From Pseudomonas laurylsulfatiphila (GTDB lineage: Bacteria; Pseudomonadota; Gammaproteobacteria; Pseudomonadales; Pseudomonadaceae): a DNA stretch of 64,000 nt. The translations under genes and the position numbers were made by a program. The stretch is from NCBI RefSeq assembly GCF_002934665.1, contig NZ_NIRS01000002.1, forward strand, positions 744,001 through 808,000, in the 5' to 3' direction. Under the pieces are notes generated by a model. The model saw only the letters and a list, made by a program, of their open reading frames with translations, was not told where the DNA came from and searched no databases. Positions 53,348 to 61,245 of this stretch are shown here, piece by piece (the first letter of the stretch is position 1; every line of letters begins with the position of its first letter).

Positions 53348-55129
53348 ATGATCGAAAAACACCCCCTATTGCGCAGCCTGGCGATCTACCGGGAAATGCC
53401 CTGGCGCTTCGCCCTGGTGGCGCTACTGTTCATTGCCGTGAACCTGGGGCTGGTCTGGCAGCAATGGCTGATCGGGCACGCGGTGAACGACGTCAGCGCC
53501 GGTCGCGCGGTCATCCGCCAAGCCGATGGCAGCCTCGACGCCAGCCTTGGCTGGTACTGGCTGTGGTTGATGCTCGCCGTGGCCCTGGGCCGTGGCGTGT
53601 TGCAATACGCTGCGAGCGTGTTGTCGCTGGTACTCAGCCAGGAACTGCTGACGCGCCTGCGTGAACGCATCCTGCAACAGGTACAGCACCTGCACCTGGG
53701 CTATCACTGGCAACACGGCATGGGGGAAATGATCACTCGCACCACCCGTGATGCCGACAAGGTTCGCGACGCCCTGATCAGCTTCTGGCGCCAGGTGGTG
53801 GAAACGCCACTGGTGGTGCTGGCGACCGTCGGCCTGCTGGGTTGGTACAACCCGTTGCTGGGTCTGGTGCCGCTCATGTTGACCGTATTCGCCCTCTGGA
53901 TCTTTGTGCGCCAGACCGAGCGCCTTGTCAGCCTCGACCGGGCCGTTGGCCAAGCCTACGACCGGGTCAACCAGGACCTCAGCGAAGGCATTGGCGGCGT
54001 GCGGGTGATCAAGTCGTTTGGCCTGGAAGATAGCCGCATCCAGCGTTTCACCACTCAAGTAACGGTGTTTGCCGACCACGCCCGTCACGCCCTCGCCTAC
54101 TCCAGTTCGCGAATTCCGCTGCCACAGGCTGTCGTCGCATTGGGACATGTCTGGATTCTGGTCTATGGCGCCCACCTGGTGGCCAGCGACCAGCTCGGCA
54201 TCGGTGAACTGGTCACCTCGCTGCTGATCGCCACCACCCTGGTGTTTCGCATCGAAGGCATCGGCCGTGTCATGCAGACCTTCGCTGACGCACGCTCCAG
54301 CGCCGAGCGGATCTGGCAGTTGCTGGACGAACCGGCCGCGATCCGCAGCGGTGATGCCAGCCTGCCTGACTCGCCTCTGGGCTTGAAGCTGGAGCACGTC
54401 AGCGTCAGTGCTCCCGGCGGTGGGCTGGATATTGTGCGGGACTGTTCACTGACCCTGCAGCCCGGTGAAATCGTCGCGCTGGTGGGTGCCACCGGCACGG
54501 GCAAAAGCCTGTTGGCCAGCCTGTTGCCGCGCCTGAGCGATATCAGTTCCGGGCGCGTGCTGATCGGTTCGGACAGCGCCGGCTGGCAGGACATCCGTCA
54601 ATTGAAGCTGGACGAACTGAGACGCCGGGTTCACGTGGTCCCCCAGGAAAGCTTTCTGTTTTCCGACACCCTCGCGGCCAACCTGCGCCTGACCGCGCCG
54701 CAGGCCAGTGATCGACAGCTGCGTGAGGGATTGCGCCTGGCCGCCGCCGACGATGTGCTGGAGCGCCTGCCGCAAGGACTGGCCACTCCCCTGGGTGATC
54801 GTGGCGTGACACTGTCCGGTGGTCAGCGCCAGCGTCTGAGCCTGGCCCGCGCATTGCTCGGCGAACCGGACATTCTGTGCCTGGACGATGCCACCAGCGC
54901 GCTGGATGCGATCAGCGAACGCCATGTACTCAATAACATTCGCCAGTTGCGCCGCGCTCAAGGGCAGGCCACCACCCTGCTGGTGATCTCCAGCAAGCTC
55001 TCGACCATCCTCCTGGCCGACCGCGTGCTGATGCTCCAGGACGGCCACATCGCCGCCAGCGGCACCCATGCACAACTGCTGAAAACCTCTCCTGATTACC
55101 GCGACCTGCTAGGGATCGACCATGGCTAA
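53348..55129 (+). CDS. ABC exporter half-transporter 1 (degenerate ATPase site subunit)
   Basis: A 593-residue half-transporter of the MsbA/BmrC type: six-helix membrane domain plus one ATPase domain. Walker A is GATGTGKS (380-387) and the signature LSGGQRQRLSLARAL is intact. Walker B reads CLDDATSALD, with Asp514 where the catalytic Glu should be. The switch His is Ser549 (VISSKLSTI). This is the pattern of the non-catalytic partner in heterodimeric exporters. It overlaps the second subunit gene by eight bases. ATG 53348 was chosen because upstream frames run through REPs. Likely exports a sulfur-free product or toxic compound, inferred only from the operon. Confidence 0.9.
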   Translation: MIEKHPLLRSLAIYREMPWRFALVALLFIAVNLGLVWQQWLIGHAVNDVSAGRAVIRQADGSLDASLGWYWLWLMLAVALGRGVLQYAASVLSLVLSQELLTRLRERILQQVQHLHLGYHWQHGMGEMITRTTRDADKVRDALISFWRQVVETPLVVLATVGLLGWYNPLLGLVPLMLTVFALWIFVRQTERLVSLDRAVGQAYDRVNQDLSEGIGGVRVIKSFGLEDSRIQRFTTQVTVFADHARHALAYSSSRIPLPQAVVALGHVWILVYGAHLVASDQLGIGELVTSLLIATTLVFRIEGIGRVMQTFADARSSAERIWQLLDEPAAIRSGDASLPDSPLGLKLEHVSVSAPGGGLDIVRDCSLTLQPGEIVALVGATGTGKSLLASLLPRLSDISSGRVLIGSDSAGWQDIRQLKLDELRRRVHVVPQESFLFSDTLAANLRLTAPQASDRQLREGLRLAAADDVLERLPQGLATPLGDRGVTLSGGQRQRLSLARALLGEPDILCLDDATSALDAISERHVLNNIRQLRRAQGQATTLLVISSKLSTILLADRVLMLQDGHIAASGTHAQLLKTSPDYRDLLGIDHG

Positions 55130-56990
55130 CCCAATCGCCGGCAAGGCCCTGAGCGATATCGAAATTGAAGAAATGCTGGCCAAAAAGGCCTTGGACCGCA
55201 GCATGTTCAGTCGACTGCTGCCGCTGCTGAAACCGATTCGCCGACATATTTTCGGGGTCATCGGCATTGAGCTTCTGCTGGTATTCACCGTGTTCCTGCG
55301 GCCCTGGTTCGTCCGTGAGTTGCTCGACCGTGGGCTGATCCAACAGAACGATCACTGGTTGCTCGATGAGCGCCTCGTACTCTGGCTCGGCCTGGGGTTG
55401 GCGGCCAGTTGGCTCGGGCGTTTTCTGCTCGCCGGGGTCTCACAGTACGTGGCCGGCAGCGCGGCGATCCGGGTGTTGAATGACCTGCGGGTGCAGGTGT
55501 TTGCGCATGTCCAGGGCTTGAGCGTCAGCTACTTCGACCGGACCAAGGCCGGGCGCATCATTTCCCGCGTCGACCGTGATGTCGATGCCCTTGAGCCCCT
55601 GGTGATCCAGGGTCCGCCTGAACTGCTGGGCGCGTTACTGCGCTGCGGGCTGGCCTCGGTGATGTTGTGGCGTATCGAACCGCGATTCTTTCTCAGCCTC
55701 GCCGCCACAGTGCCATTGCTGGTGTTGGCCACCTGGGGTTTCAAGCGCATTTCCCAACGCAACTGGGCCAAGGTGGCGGAGAACCGTAGCCGCTTCACCG
55801 CCCATCTGGTGGAGAGCGTCAACGGTGCGCGCATGTTGCAGCAGTGCGCCCAGCAAGCGCCGAACCTGCGGCGCTATCGCGCACTGCTGGATGATTTCAA
55901 CCACGCACTGATCCGTGGCAGCCTGCGCTCAAGCTGGTTCGCGCCGTTCACCGCCCTGCTCAGCTCGGCCGGCATGGCGCTGCTGTTGCTGGTGGGGGCG
56001 TATGGCCTGGCGCAGACCGATGTGACCGTTGGCCAGGTCGCGGAGAGCCTGTTCTATGTGTTCCTGTTTCTGGGGCCATTGCAGGAACTCTCGGACCTGT
56101 TCGAGCGCTACGCCACCGGTTCGGCCTCGGCACAGCGGATCTTTTTGTTGCTCGACACGCGGCCGCAGATCAGCGACAGGGCCACGCCGCAGCACGTGGG
56201 CAAAGCCCGAGGCGAAGTGAATTTTGAACAGGTGCGTTTTAGCTACGATGCCAACAGTTCGTCACCGGTGATCAACGACCTTGACCTGCATATTCCTGCC
56301 GGTGAGGTGCTGGCGATTGTCGGTCCCTCGGGCCATGGCAAGAGCACGCTGGTGCAGTTGCTGACGCGCTTCTACGAGGTTCAATCGGGTTCGGTCAGAC
56401 TCGATGGCATTGATATTCGCAACCTGCCCCAGCACGAATTGCGACGTAATGTCGGCGTGGTCCTGCAAGACAACGTGCTGTTCAGTGGCAGCATTCTCGA
56501 CAACCTGCGCCTGGCGGCGCCGCAGGCCGACGATGCGCGCCTGATCGCAGCGGCCAGGGAGCTGGGCGCGGATGAAGTGCTGGAGCGGTTGCCACACCAA
56601 TACCAGACCGAAGTCGGGCCACTGGGCGGACACCTGAGCCATGGCCAGCGGCAATTGGTCTGTCTGGTGCGCGCCTACCTCGCGGACCCGGCGGTACTGG
56701 TACTGGACGAAGCGACCTCGGCCGTCGACATCCATACCGAGCGCCGCATCCAGCGTGCGTTTCGCCGGCTGTGCGAAGGTCGCACGGCCATCATCATTGC
56801 CCACCGCCTGGCAACCATCCGCGATGCCGATCGCATTGCGGTCATCCGCCACGGCCGCCTGGTCGAACAAGGCCCCCACCGCCAATTGATCGATCAGGGC
56901 GGCACCTATGCAGCGCTGTACCAGACCTACCTGCGCAGTGCCGAAGCGGGTGCCTCGATTGACGACATCGTCGCCACCGCACCGGCGTAA
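55122..56990 (+). CDS. ABC exporter half-transporter 2 (catalytic subunit)
   Basis: A 622-residue half-transporter with an N-terminal cytoplasmic stretch (about 40 residues), six helices and an ATPase domain. Walker A is GPSGHGKSTLV. The signature is LSHGQRQ (505-511), altered from LSGGQ. Walker B VLVLDEATSAVD keeps Glu530 and the switch His561 (IIIAHRLATI) is present. With subunit 1 this gives one complete site (Walker A/B and His of subunit 2, signature of subunit 1) and one degenerate site, as in TM287/288 and BmrCD. Membrane-domain features include QGLSVSYFDRTKAGRIISRV. Last gene of unit 3. Confidence 0.92.
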   Translation: MANPIAGKALSDIEIEEMLAKKALDRSMFSRLLPLLKPIRRHIFGVIGIELLLVFTVFLRPWFVRELLDRGLIQQNDHWLLDERLVLWLGLGLAASWLGRFLLAGVSQYVAGSAAIRVLNDLRVQVFAHVQGLSVSYFDRTKAGRIISRVDRDVDALEPLVIQGPPELLGALLRCGLASVMLWRIEPRFFLSLAATVPLLVLATWGFKRISQRNWAKVAENRSRFTAHLVESVNGARMLQQCAQQAPNLRRYRALLDDFNHALIRGSLRSSWFAPFTALLSSAGMALLLLVGAYGLAQTDVTVGQVAESLFYVFLFLGPLQELSDLFERYATGSASAQRIFLLLDTRPQISDRATPQHVGKARGEVNFEQVRFSYDANSSSPVINDLDLHIPAGEVLAIVGPSGHGKSTLVQLLTRFYEVQSGSVRLDGIDIRNLPQHELRRNVGVVLQDNVLFSGSILDNLRLAAPQADDARLIAAARELGADEVLERLPHQYQTEVGPLGGHLSHGQRQLVCLVRAYLADPAVLVLDEATSAVDIHTERRIQRAFRRLCEGRTAIIIAHRLATIRDADRIAVIRHGRLVEQGPHRQLIDQGGTYAALYQTYLRSAEAGASIDDIVATAPA

Positions 56991-57059
56991 TCAAGACTGC
57001 CATCGCTCTAGGAGCCGGCTTGAAAGCGATGAGGCCGGCACATTCAACATTGATCTCCG

Positions 57060-57295
57060 CTGACCCACCGCCATCGCGAGCAGGCTCGCTCCCACAGTGA
57101 TTTCGGTGGCTCGCAGATTTCGCATACACCCACTAACCCTGTGGGAGCGAGCCTGCTCGCGATGAGGCCAGCACATTCAACATCCATGGTGCCTGACACA
57201 CCGCCATCGTGAGCAAGCTCGCTCCCACAGTGATTTCGGTTGCTCGCAGATTCGCATACACCCACTAACCCTGTGGGAGTGAGCCGGGTCCTACA
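57060..57295. repeat. REP cluster, GGGAGCGAGC type
   Basis: Arms at about 57072-57097 (GCGAGCAGGCTCGCTCCCAC), a pair at 57139-57230 (CTGTGGGAGCGAGCCTGCTC to GTGAGCAAGCTCGCTCCCAC), and a decayed arm near 57270-57295. The linker CTCGCAGATT...GCATACACCCACTAACC occurs twice (from about 57112 and 57242), marking a duplication. This is the only sizeable cluster of this type in the sulfur region. Confidence 0.8.
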
Positions 57296-57361
57296 GAAAC
57301 GCGTGCCCCCACGCACCACCCAACCCACCTGCTGCCCCCCGAGCAACCATTGCTGACGGAC

Positions 57362-57374
57362 TGCTGCCACAGCA
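57362..57374. promoter_or_regulatory. Candidate activator site TGCTG-CCA-CAGCA
   Basis: Perfect inverted repeat with the same arms as at 32552 and 61017, followed by GCACCCC. It lies about 78 bases upstream of the sigma-54-type promoter of unit 4. Confidence 0.5.
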
Positions 57375-57451
57375 GCACCCCTCGCCTCCCGCCCTCCTCC
57401 CATCCTCGCCCCCCCCCCGGCCCCGTTGGCCAAAACCCGGCGCGCCGAGCA

Positions 57452-57467
57452 TGGCATGTCCGTTGCA
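57452..57467 (+). promoter_or_regulatory. Sigma-54-type promoter, unit 4
   Basis: TGGCATGTCCGTTGCA is a near-consensus -24/-12 element (one mismatch in the usual TGGCACG-N4-TTGCA), about 65 bases before the monooxygenase start. The best match of the five. Confidence 0.75.
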
Positions 57468-57531
57468 ATCCCCCTGACAAGACATCCTCGCACCTGCGCG
57501 ACGTATCGCGTACTTGAATCAGGAGCAACCC

Positions 57532-58692
57532 ATGACCACCGAATTTTTCTGGCGCCTGCCACTGGGCACCGACGGTCCGCAACTGACCACCGACAAACAC
57601 AACCGTGGCAACCCTCACTATCGCCCGGGCAACATCGCACCGGGGCGCTTGCCCAACGGCGAACCGGACGACTTCACCTACATCGACTACATCGCCCAAG
57701 TGGCCAAGGCCGCGGAGTTGGCGGGTTTCGAAGGGGCCTTGTTGCCCACAGGCCCCGAGCCATGGATTGTCGCAGCGGCCCTGGCCCGGGAAACCCGTCG
57801 CATCAAATTCCTGATCGCGTTCCAGGCCACCTGGACTTTGCCGGCCTACGCCGCACAACAAGCGGCCATCCTGCAAAACCTCAGTCGCGGTCGCCTGGAG
57901 TGGAACATCATCACCGGTGGTAACCCGGCCAGTCAGCGAGCCAACGGCGACTTCCTCGAACATGACCTGCGCTACAAGCGCACCGGTGAATTCCTAGACA
58001 TCATCCAGGGTCTTTGGCAGAACGAGCGTTTCTCCTACGACGGCGATATCTATCAACTGGAGAACGGCGCCCTACCCCACGGGCTGCACAACGAGCGCAA
58101 ACCCGGCGTGTACTTTTCCGGGTTCTCCGACGCGGCACTGGACGTGGCCGCCCGGCACGCAGACGTTTACCTGAACTGGGCCGAGCCCATCGACAAGCTC
58201 AAGCCGCATATCGAACGGGTGCGCGAACTGGCAGATAAACAAGGCCGAAGCGTGCGCTTCGGTCTCAGGGTCGACCTGTTCGCCCGGGAAACCGAAGAGC
58301 TGGCGTGGAAAGACTTGCGTCGCCAGTTCGACAAACTTGAAGGCCAGAGCAGCACCTTGGCCAAGGGTTTTACCAGCGGTTCGGATTCGGTGGGGGGTGC
58401 ACGGCAAACCGCCTACCACCAGAACATCGACCGCTTCGACGATCTGATCATCGGTCCGAACCTGTGGGCCGGTTTCGCCAAAGCCAAACCGGGGCCGACC
58501 GTGGGCCTGGTGGGCAGCCACCAGAACATCGCCGAACGCCTGGCGGAGTACCGCGACGCCGGGTTCTCGACCTTCATCCTGGCGGGCAACCCGCACCTGG
58601 AAGAAGCCCTGCGCATCGGCCAGGAAGTGCTGCCGCTGGTGCACCAACGCCCTGCCGTGCAACCGGCAACTCATTTGAAGGCCAGCGCCTGA
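57532..58692 (+). CDS. LLM-class FMN-dependent monooxygenase (SsuD-like), no. 4
   Basis: A 386-residue luciferase-fold oxygenase. Landmarks are MTTEFFWRLPLGTDGPQ, DFTYIDYIAQVAKAAELAGF, RIKFLIAFQATWTLPAYAAQ, RLEWNIITGGNPASQRANGD, DLRYKRTGEFLDIIQGLW and YFSGFSDAALDVAARHADVY. The end has IGPNLWAGFAKAKPG, VGLVGSHQNIAERLAEY and FILAGNPHLEEALRIGQEVL. Closest in layout to the protein at 35298. ATG 57532 follows AGGAG. First gene of unit 4, directly followed by two DszB-like genes. The set resembles the DszA-DszB order of the 4S pathway, so it may produce the sulfinate that the next protein cleaves. Confidence 0.92.
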   Translation: MTTEFFWRLPLGTDGPQLTTDKHNRGNPHYRPGNIAPGRLPNGEPDDFTYIDYIAQVAKAAELAGFEGALLPTGPEPWIVAAALARETRRIKFLIAFQATWTLPAYAAQQAAILQNLSRGRLEWNIITGGNPASQRANGDFLEHDLRYKRTGEFLDIIQGLWQNERFSYDGDIYQLENGALPHGLHNERKPGVYFSGFSDAALDVAARHADVYLNWAEPIDKLKPHIERVRELADKQGRSVRFGLRVDLFARETEELAWKDLRRQFDKLEGQSSTLAKGFTSGSDSVGGARQTAYHQNIDRFDDLIIGPNLWAGFAKAKPGPTVGLVGSHQNIAERLAEYRDAGFSTFILAGNPHLEEALRIGQEVLPLVHQRPAVQPATHLKASA

Positions 58693-58712
58693 GCGCTGCG
58701 GGAGAACCCTTG

Positions 58713-59765
58713 ATGACTCAACCCCTCGACACCCTTTGGTACACCCGCTGCCCGGTCCCCACCGGGCTGGGCATCGCCGTGCAGAAAGGCTGGCTGCAGG
58801 ACACCGTCGGCGCTCTGGGCACCCAGGTACAGTCGCTGCGCGAATCCACCGACAAGGCCGTACGTGAATCGCACTTCGACCACACCCTGCGCAACTCGGT
58901 ACGCCACGGCGGCAACATTCCGGCCATCTGGGCCAGGGCCCAAGGCCGGGAAACACGGGTGATTGGCCTGTCCTGGGCCGATGAAGTGCAACTGATCCTG
59001 ACGCGCGCAGACAGTGGCATCAAAACCGTGAAGGACCTCAAGGGACGGCGTTTCGGTTTGCCCGACTGGGCCGGCGCGCAAATCGACTTCACGCGGGCCC
59101 AGGCCCTGCGCGGGCTGGAAAACGCCCTGATACTGGAGGGCCTGCAGGTCGGCGATGTGCAACTGGTGAACTTCCGCTATGAAGGCACCTTCAGCGATCC
59201 GCAGGTCAGCACCGTAAACGGCACGCCGGTCAGTCCACAGCGGGTCGAGGGACGCAACCTGGAATTGGTGGGCCTGCTGCGTGGCGAGGTCGATGCCATC
59301 TTCCTCAAAGGCGCCAGCGCCGCGCGGCAGGCCCATGAGTTCGGCCTGCATACCGTCATCGACACCGGCTCACACCCCGAGCCCCTGATTCGCAGCAACA
59401 ATGGCACCCCTCGCACGCTGGCCGTGGACCTGAACCTGCTGGATAACCACTTCGATATCGCCACCGGCATTCTCGATGCCGTACAGCGCGCCGAACAGTG
59501 GGCCCACACCCATCCCGAAGAGACCCGCCGCTACCTGGCCCGCGAAACCAACAGTAGCGAGTACTGGGTCAGCGCCGCTTATGGCAACGATGCTCATCTG
59601 CGCTTGCGCACCGAACTGGATGAACAGGCCATCGACGCCCTGCAGGACTTCACCCACTTCCTGCATCGCTGGCGCTTCATCCCGACAAGCTTCGATGTGC
59701 GCGACTGGATCGACCCTCGACCGCTGCACGCGTTGCTGCAAACAAACACCGCACTGGCAGGCTAA
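58713..59765 (+). CDS. DszB-like desulfinase homologue no. 2 (intact triad)
   Basis: A 350-residue, signal-less periplasmic-binding-protein-fold protein. The catalytic-type motif is WYTRCPVPTGLG with Cys13. His54 and Arg64 (SHFDHTLRNSVRHGGNIPAI) have the same spacing as DszB His60 and Arg70 (Rhodococcus HFTYDQPAYTRFGGEIPPL). The rest aligns with sulfonate-binding proteins (LKGRRFGLPDWAGAQID, GEVDAIFLKGASAARQAHE, NNGTPRTLAVDLNLLDNHFD). I expect a cytoplasmic desulfinase that frees sulfite from a sulfinate. The ATG at 58713 follows GGAGAA, 20 bases after the monooxygenase gene. The activity is inferred from the triad and gene order. Confidence 0.8.
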   Translation: MTQPLDTLWYTRCPVPTGLGIAVQKGWLQDTVGALGTQVQSLRESTDKAVRESHFDHTLRNSVRHGGNIPAIWARAQGRETRVIGLSWADEVQLILTRADSGIKTVKDLKGRRFGLPDWAGAQIDFTRAQALRGLENALILEGLQVGDVQLVNFRYEGTFSDPQVSTVNGTPVSPQRVEGRNLELVGLLRGEVDAIFLKGASAARQAHEFGLHTVIDTGSHPEPLIRSNNGTPRTLAVDLNLLDNHFDIATGILDAVQRAEQWAHTHPEETRRYLARETNSSEYWVSAAYGNDAHLRLRTELDEQAIDALQDFTHFLHRWRFIPTSFDVRDWIDPRPLHALLQTNTALAG

Positions 59766-59801
59766 CCCGCCAGGCTTCATGGATTGGCACTGAAGGACTT
59801 T

Positions 59802-60860
59802 ATGAGCAAACCACTCGATACGCTTTGGTATACCCATAGCCCTGTTCCCACGGGGCTTGGCATCGCCGTGCAATCCGGTCGACTGGCGCAAGCCTTTCAG
59901 CCGTATGGCACCAATATCCAATCCCTGCGCGAATCCAGTGAACGGGAAGTGCGCGAAGCCCACTACGACCATCACCTGAAAAACTCGGTCCGTCACGGCG
60001 GCAATATCCCGGCCATCTGGGCCTATGCCAGCGGCGTTCAAACCCGAGTACTGGGGTTGTCCTGGAGTGACGAGGTGCAGTTGATCCTGACCACGGCGGA
60101 AAGCGGTGTGAAGAGCATTCGCGACTTGAAGAACCGCCGCTTCGGGCTGCCGAAATGGGCCAACGTGCAGATCGACTTCACTCGCGCCCAGGCCCTGCGC
60201 GGCCTGGAAAACGCCCTCAAGCTCGAAGGCCTGGACGTGTCCGATGTCGAGCTGGTGGACTATCCCTATGGCGGCACCTACAGCGACGACCAGAAACAGC
60301 ATGTCTACGGCTCGGAGGTCAACCTCGGGGTCACGCGCGTCAGCCGTCGCAACAACGAACTGATCGGCTTGTTGCGCGGCGACATCGACGCGATTTTTCT
60401 CAAGGGCGCACACGCCGTGCACCTGGCCAATGAATTCGGCTTGCAGGTGGTCGTCGACACCGGCTCCCACCCTGACCCGCTGATTCGCTCGAACAACGGC
60501 ACGCCACGGACCCTGACCGTCGACACCCACCTGCTGCATGAGCATTTCGACGCCAGCGTGAAAATCGTTGATACCGTGCTGCGCACCGAGCAATGGGCCT
60601 GGGCCAATCCGGACGAAACCCGGCGTTTTCTGGCCCGGGAACTGAACACCAGCGAGTACTGGGTCGCCGCCGCGTACGGCGAAGACGCTCATCGGCGTTT
60701 GCGCACGACGCTGGATGCACGATCCATTGAAGCCTTGCAGGATTTCACTGACTTCCTGCATCGCTGGGACTTTATTCCACGGCGTTTCGATGTGCGCGAC
60801 TGGATTGATTTCAGCGTGCTGGAAAAGGTCATCGGCTCGACCTCACGCCTGGCGGTTTGA
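59802..60860 (+). CDS. DszB-like paralogue no. 3 with Ser in place of the catalytic Cys
   Basis: A 352-residue tandem paralogue of the previous gene. The motif is WYTHSPVPTGLG. Ser13 (codon AGC at 59838) replaces the Cys, while His54 and Arg64 (AHYDHHLKNSVRHGGNIPAI) stay. Otherwise the two proteins are very similar along their length (RFGLPKWANVQIDFTRAQAL, NNGTPRTLTVDTHLLHEHFD). In DszB the Cys-to-Ser form is the inactive variant used to trap substrate, so this may be an inactive binder, a regulator or partner, or an enzyme with new chemistry. ATG 59802 follows GAAGGA, 36 bases after the previous stop. Confidence 0.82.
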   Translation: MSKPLDTLWYTHSPVPTGLGIAVQSGRLAQAFQPYGTNIQSLRESSEREVREAHYDHHLKNSVRHGGNIPAIWAYASGVQTRVLGLSWSDEVQLILTTAESGVKSIRDLKNRRFGLPKWANVQIDFTRAQALRGLENALKLEGLDVSDVELVDYPYGGTYSDDQKQHVYGSEVNLGVTRVSRRNNELIGLLRGDIDAIFLKGAHAVHLANEFGLQVVVDTGSHPDPLIRSNNGTPRTLTVDTHLLHEHFDASVKIVDTVLRTEQWAWANPDETRRFLARELNTSEYWVAAAYGEDAHRRLRTTLDARSIEALQDFTDFLHRWDFIPRRFDVRDWIDFSVLEKVIGSTSRLAV

Positions 60861-60879
60861 AATTTTTATCGCCGGTGAC

Positions 60880-60965
60880 GACGCCATCGCCGACAAGCCG
60901 GCTCCTACAGAATACGTTCCGCTTCGACGCAAAAACCTGTAGGAGCCGGCTTGCCGGCGATGGCG
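60880..60965. repeat. REP pair, CGCCGGCAAGCCGGC type
   Basis: CATCGCCGACAAGCCGGCTC paired with TGTAGGAGCCGGCTTGCCGG, separated by about 35 bases, after the third DszB-like gene. Confidence 0.83.
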
Positions 60966-61016
60966 TCCGCAAGGCCAATGAGTTGCTGGCCAGGCAACAC
61001 TCCCCCGCTCAAATCC

Positions 61017-61029
61017 TGCTGCTCCAGCA
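61017..61029. promoter_or_regulatory. Candidate activator site TGCTG-CTC-CAGCA
   Basis: Perfect inverted repeat followed by ACACCCGCC, a tail also seen after the dyad at 51415-51430. About 160 bases upstream of the promoter at 61192, with AT-rich DNA between, which could bend. Confidence 0.5.
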
Positions 61030-61191
61030 ACACCCGCCAAGCAACTTCTGCTGAATGTCTGACAGGCTCTTCGCAGCCAACTGGATCCAACTAATAAATT
61101 CAGGAAAAAAGGCTTTTAGCCAAACTCATACAAACATTAATTTCTATGTTTTTCATAAACTTAACAAAACTAACACGCTCAAAAAAACATT

Positions 61192-61207
61192 TGGCACGAT
61201 CTCTGCT
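61192..61207 (+). promoter_or_regulatory. Sigma-54-type promoter of the TonB receptor gene
   Basis: TGGCACGATCTCTGCT has a perfect TGGCACG -24 half and a -12 GC at correct spacing, 39 bases before the ATG at 61246. Confidence 0.65.
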
Positions 61208-61245
61208 CTACCCCCTCTAGTGAAACTTTATTGGGGGAGACTTAA

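Larger units (their letters stand above)
56991..57531. other. Region between the exporter and unit 4
   Basis: 541 bases. The first 300 hold REPs of the GGGAGCGAGC type (57010-57290). A C-rich stretch with a run of ten C (57409-57418) follows. Then come a dyad (57362-57374), the sigma-54-type promoter (57452-57467) and the AGGAG ribosome site of the monooxygenase gene. No gene is apparent. Confidence 0.75.
60861..61245. other. Control region in front of the TonB receptor gene
   Basis: 385 bases: a REP pair (60880-60965), a GTTGC...GCAAC-like palindrome near 60982-60998, a dyad (61017-61029), an AT-rich block (about 61090-61190) and a sigma-54-type promoter (61192-61207). The ribosome site GGGGGAGA follows. 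No gene is apparent. Confidence 0.72.

Noticed and set aside
57409..57418. Run of ten C bases as a functional element
   Set aside because: It lies in a generally C-rich intergenic tract. A homopolymer of this length may also carry sequencing error, and no structure forms around it.
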